Source: Deltaproteobacteria bacterium (GTDB taxonomy: Bacteria; Desulfobacterota; DAOWNY01). From it: a stretch of DNA of 8,403 nt. Positions 6,041 through 8,403 of the stretch are shown one piece after another; the first letter of the stretch is position 1; each line of letters begins with the position of its first letter. The DNA lies in the NCBI GenBank assembly GCA_030642325.1, contig DAOWNY010000070.1:1-8403 (forward strand), given 5' to 3'. The translations under genes and the position numbers were made by a program. The notes under the pieces are model-generated. The model was not told the origin of the DNA. It saw only the letters and a program-made list of their open reading frames with translations, and did no database searches.

Positions 6041-6888
6041 CCAGGGAAGAGATTAAAAAAAAGGTTTATGATATCAGCGATCTACCAACCTTGCCCGATG
6101 TGCTTATAAGAACCAATAAACTCCTGGAAGATCCTGATACCTTGCTTGCCGATCTTACCAAGGTAATCGAAGAAGACCAATCCATTACCTCGAAAATATT
6201 GCGCATAGTGAATTCTGCCTTCTACGGTTTTTCGGGAAAGATAAAAACGATCTCCCAGGCGGTCATTATTTTGGGATTTAACACTGTTCGTAATATTATG
6301 GTTTCGCTTTCCATCATCGGGACCTTTCCCAAGGACGGGGATCTGGAACTCTTTGATCCAATGAAATTCTGGCAGCACTCCGTCGGATGCGGGACGATCG
6401 CCAAATTTTTGGGAGAAAAAGTCGGGATTGATCAGCCCGACGAAGCTTTTGTTGCGGGACTGTTACATGATCTGGGAAAGAATATTTTTGCTCAGTTTTT
6501 TAAGGAGGATTTTTTTGAAGCCCTGAAGATGGCTTATGAAAAAAATATCCTGCTTTTCGAGGCAGAAGAAGAAGTGCTGGGATCCAATCATGCCCTGGTG
6601 GGGCAATATTTGGGAAAGAGATGGAGGCTCCCCGCAAACCTGGTTGATACCATCAGGTTTCACCATGACCCCAGCCATAGCAAAATAGATCAGGATCTCA
6701 CTTCAATAGTGCATATAGCGGACGTAATATGCCGGGGGATGGGGGCAGGTACGGGGGGAGACAATTCAATTCCCATGATTGAGGAGGCCAGCTGGAAAAG
6801 ATTTGACCTTAAGGTCGAATTAATTGAACAATGGCTCCCGGAGTTAGGGGAGAAGGTGGAGATGGCCAACAATCTTTTTTCCATGTAA
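6037..6888 (+). CDS. HDOD-domain protein retaining HD metal-binding residues
   Basis: A 283-aa cytoplasmic protein made almost entirely of one HDOD domain. The signature start is DLPTLPDVLIRTNKLLEDPD (15-34), then LTKVIEEDQSITSKILRIVN (40-59) and SAFYGFSGKIKTISQAV (60-76). HDOD proteins act as signalling scaffolds or regulators in many bacteria, and most are thought to be non-catalytic. This one keeps H114, H144-D145 in GLLHDLGK, H185, H209-H210 in RFHHDP and D229 in HIAD, which looks like a complete HD phosphohydrolase set. ATG 6037 overlaps the TGA of the upstream 109-aa gene, with GGAG (6028-6031) 5 bases upstream. A TAA at 6886-6888 ends it, and a spacer of more than 400 bases follows. 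Whether it hydrolyses anything cannot be told from sequence. Confidence 0.92.
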   Translation: MTREEIKKKVYDISDLPTLPDVLIRTNKLLEDPDTLLADLTKVIEEDQSITSKILRIVNSAFYGFSGKIKTISQAVIILGFNTVRNIMVSLSIIGTFPKDGDLELFDPMKFWQHSVGCGTIAKFLGEKVGIDQPDEAFVAGLLHDLGKNIFAQFFKEDFFEALKMAYEKNILLFEAEEEVLGSNHALVGQYLGKRWRLPANLVDTIRFHHDPSHSKIDQDLTSIVHIADVICRGMGAGTGGDNSIPMIEEASWKRFDLKVELIEQWLPELGEKVEMANNLFSM

Positions 6889-6942
6889 TGACCTTATCAA
6901 TATGTAACTGTCGAAGATTTCCCTCCTTATTGTATTCCCAAC

Positions 6943-6964
6943 CCTCTGCTTTTTGCCTCAGAGG
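6943..6964. other. Short hairpin after the HDOD gene
   Basis: CCTCTG (6943-6948) pairs with CAGAGG (6959-6964) around a 10-base loop, 55 bases after the HDOD stop. It is not followed by a T run on the + strand, so it is a weak candidate for transcript end or mRNA stability. Confidence 0.25.
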
Positions 6965-7012
6965 AAAAGTGCGCTGACCGCTTTTATGGATTTACAAGAA
7001 CTATCCGGGTAT

Positions 7013-7026
7013 CCGTTCACGGTTAG
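7013..7026 (+). repeat. Near-palindromic intergenic repeat, upstream of kinase
   Basis: CCGTTCACGGTTAG shares its first 10 bases exactly with 2484-2493. Bases 7014-7024 are the exact reverse complement of 7196-7206. The arms enclose the small ORF at 7082, giving an inverted-repeat-bounded block of about 190 bases. Confidence 0.7.
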
Positions 7027-7040
7027 CAGTTCCACAGAGT

Positions 7041-7056
7041 TAACCGTTACCGTTCA
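7041..7056 (+). repeat. Tandem half-copies of the same repeat
   Basis: TAACCGTTACCGTTCA contains two direct ACCGTT units, matching the TAACCGTTCA at 2481-2490. It lies 14 bases after the 7013-7026 copy. Confidence 0.5.
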
Positions 7057-7081
7057 TTAAGACAGAAGGAAAAAGGAGATT

Positions 7082-7177
7082 ATGGGTGCTTTTTTTGAAG
7101 ATTCAGCGGCTTTGAGCAATTTAAAGCAACTAATTCCAAAATTTGAGTCGATATCAAACATGCTTGCATCGTTATAA
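7082..7177 (+). CDS. Small 31-residue ORF with a good ribosome-binding site, unrecognised
   Basis: ATG 7082 follows AGGAG (7074-7078) at a short 3-base spacing and runs to TAA 7175-7177. The peptide starts MGAFFEDSAALSNLKQLIP and continues as an apparently amphipathic helical segment ending LASL. I do not recognise it. It lies between inverted copies of the intergenic repeat and in a different frame from the kinase. It may be a real micro-protein, the remnant of a gene truncated when the repeats arrived, or a leader peptide for the kinase. The only evidence for it is the Shine-Dalgarno match. Confidence 0.3.
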   Translation: MGAFFEDSAALSNLKQLIPKFESISNMLASL

Positions 7178-7195
7178 AATTCATTTTATTAAAAA

Positions 7196-7226
7196 AACCG
7201 TGAACGATAAACTGAGAACCGTGAAC
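7196..7226 (-). repeat. Two direct copies of AACCGTGAAC
   Basis: Identical 10-base units at 7196-7205 and 7217-7226 are 21 bases apart, and both are inverted relative to 7015-7024. They lie about 100 bases before the kinase start. The spacing is two helical turns, which would suit a pair of protein-binding sites as well as a transposable-element end. Confidence 0.6.
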
Positions 7227-7307
7227 AATTATCTATCTGATTACCATGCCAAAAGTTGCAAAACTAATCTTGAAAGAACCGGAAGAAGACCAGGAAGATG
7301 GGAATTT

Positions 7308-7313
7308 GAGGGG
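7308..7313 (+). promoter_or_regulatory. Ribosome-binding site of the histidine kinase
   Basis: GAGGGG lies 9 bases before GTG 7323. The frame is also open further upstream (GTG at 7200 and 7221), but those codons lie in the repeat and have no such site. GTG 7323 is therefore preferred. Confidence 0.55.
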
Positions 7314-7322
7314 AAAGCGCAG

Positions 7323-8403
7323 GTGAAAGAACTTGAATTATTCCGGAAAATAAATGGGTTGATTGGAAACGGCGAAGGCTTAGAAGTAATCTTTGAGACA
7401 ATATCGGCAGAGATTAAATCTCTCTATGGCTATGATCATTTCTTTTTTTTTCAATTGAGCCAAAGTAATGACTGGCTGGGGCATCAACTTGGTAATATCA
7501 CGAAAAAGTTTAGAGAATATCTGGAAAGGAGTTTCGGGTTAAGAATTGAAGGGGATGAAGTATTATTGCCAAAGGGAAGTAAGCTGACAGAGTTGATTGA
7601 GGAAAAAGAAGTTGTTTTTTCAAAGGGATCGGAAGGTGTTCTTTCATTACTGGAGGATCTTTTCGGAAACAAACTGCCGAAAGAATCGTCCCCCGGATTA
7701 GCTAAAATGGCTGACTTGTCCCATATCATGGCGGCTCCCGTGAGATACGAGGAGAGGGTAGTTGGGGTGGTGGTCATAATCAATCGAGATAAGTTAACCA
7801 AAAAAGATAAAACGAGAGTGAACGGCTTATTGACTCAAATGGGGATCGCCATCAGGGAAGAGGAACTTAGACAAAAGGTGATTTTAATGCAACAGGAGTT
7901 GATTGATCGGGAAAAACTTGCAGGCCTTGGAATGCTGATCCATGGAATCACTCACAATATGAGTTCACCCTTGACCAGAATTTTAAATCGATCGGAGTAT
8001 ATGCAAAGGTGGGTGAAAAAAAAGAGGCGGGATCTGATCCACCGCTCCGGCGAGGAAATTTGCGACCGGTTATCCCGCAAGAAGGAGGAATATGATAAGA
8101 TTATTCGGGAAATGGGATTGATTGTCGAGGATATTGGTAGTTTATCGGAAATCGTCAGGAATATGACTTATAAAAGCAGGCATGAGCAGACAAAGCTACC
8201 TCAATGGATAGACTTAAATAAATTGATAAAAGAAGAGCTTAGCTTTCTCGCTGGAGATATGTTTTACAAGCATGAAGTGGAAAAGATCCGTCAATTTGAT
8301 GAATCCCTTCCTCATATAAAGGCAGTATACAGCGATCTTTCCATGAGCTTTATCAATATTATAAAAAATGCCCTGGAAGCCATGCATGAAAGCGAGATAA
8401 AAA
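7323..8403 (+). CDS. Sensor histidine kinase with GAF-like domain (3' end outside window)
   Basis: The frame is open from the chosen GTG to the last base (360 codons plus one base), so the gene continues past the window. Residues about 1-180 look like a GAF-type sensory domain (EVIFETISAEIKSLYGYDHF near the start; MAAPVRYEERVVGVVVIIN at 136-154). No membrane segment is visible, so a cytoplasmic sensor is likely. A helix (180-197) leads into the dimerisation and phosphotransfer region: REKLAGLGMLIHGITHNMSS (196-215), with the probable phosphorylated His at 211. The residue after it is Asn instead of the common Glu. The segment between the two HisKA helices seems long and charged (about 228-262). 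The first ATPase motif (N box) is FINIIKNALEAM (343-354) with N349. The G boxes would lie beyond the edge. The run of receiver genes upstream gives plausible partners, but no pairing can be proved. Confidence 0.88.
   Translation, partial: MKELELFRKINGLIGNGEGLEVIFETISAEIKSLYGYDHFFFFQLSQSNDWLGHQLGNITKKFREYLERSFGLRIEGDEVLLPKGSKLTELIEEKEVVFSKGSEGVLSLLEDLFGNKLPKESSPGLAKMADLSHIMAAPVRYEERVVGVVVIINRDKLTKKDKTRVNGLLTQMGIAIREEELRQKVILMQQELIDREKLAGLGMLIHGITHNMSSPLTRILNRSEYMQRWVKKKRRDLIHRSGEEICDRLSRKKEEYDKIIREMGLIVEDIGSLSEIVRNMTYKSRHEQTKLPQWIDLNKLIKEELSFLAGDMFYKHEVEKIRQFDESLPHIKAVYSDLSMSFINIIKNALEAMHESEIK

Larger units (their letters stand above)
6889..7322 (+). other. Long spacer before the histidine kinase: repeats, a hairpin and one tiny ORF
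   Basis: This stretch has no convincing full gene. It holds a 6-bp hairpin (6943-6948 with 6959-6964, no T run after it), several copies of the CCGTTCACGG-type repeat (7013-7226), and a 31-codon frame with a ribosome-binding site at 7082-7177. I saw no tRNA-like or riboswitch-like structure and no clear sigma-54 or sigma-28 promoter. Confidence 0.6.

Noticed and set aside
7164..7192. Sigma-70-like promoter (TTGCAT, 17 bases, TATTAA) before the kinase
   Set aside because: Only 3 of 6 and 4 of 6 positions match, in a very AT-rich stretch, so it cannot be told from chance.
7246..7326. 26-codon frame overlapping the kinase start
   Set aside because: It has no ribosome-binding site, is mostly charged residues, and its end simply overlaps the kinase GTG. 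Chance is likelier.
7484..7801. Minus-strand open frame of 105 codons
   Set aside because: It lies inside the histidine kinase, and its low-complexity serine-rich translation fits a shadow frame.

Overview
The window reads as a piece of a flagellar gene cluster joined to a cluster of two-component and HD-domain signalling genes. Everything convincing is on the + strand. The base composition is moderately AT-rich, and TTG and GTG starts are used alongside ATG. Receiver proteins with a KPW motif, HD-GYP and HDOD proteins next to flhA/flhG/fliA are typical of Deltaproteobacteria in the broad sense (Desulfobacterota and relatives). That is an inference from gene style, and I cannot name a genus.

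Region 1 (1-2468) is the end of a flagellar operon: the C-terminal part of FlhA (cut by the window edge), FlhG (a MinD-like ATPase that controls flagellar number and placement), and the flagellar sigma factor FliA (sigma-28). The usual order in many bacteria is flhA-flhF-flhG-fliA. Here only 95 bases separate flhA from flhG, and flhF is missing. FlhG also lacks the recognisable DQAxxLR motif near its N-terminus that activates FlhF.

Region 2 (2469-5508) starts with a repeat-bearing spacer of about 250 bases. It then holds three receiver-domain genes in tandem, each overlapping the next by a few bases: a receiver protein broken by a one-base frameshift, a receiver-coiled coil-PAS protein, and a receiver-coiled coil-HD-GYP protein with an extra C-terminal module. 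The HD-GYP domain has lost residues normally needed for metal binding. Region 3 (5509-6888) begins with a spacer containing two terminator-like hairpins. It continues with a translationally coupled pair: a 109-aa protein built on the same module found at the HD-GYP C-terminus, and an HDOD-family protein that unusually keeps a full-looking set of HD residues.

Region 4 (6889-8403) is a spacer of more than 400 bases with several copies of a near-palindromic repeat (core CCGTTCACGG) that also occurs after fliA. A GAF-like sensor histidine kinase follows and runs off the right edge. The kinase is a candidate phosphodonor for the neighbouring receivers. The simplest reading is a sensory module, perhaps connected to cyclic-di-GMP-type signalling, placed beside flagellar genes and bounded on both sides by the same dispersed repeat. 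The phosphotransfer links and the effect on motility are inferences.
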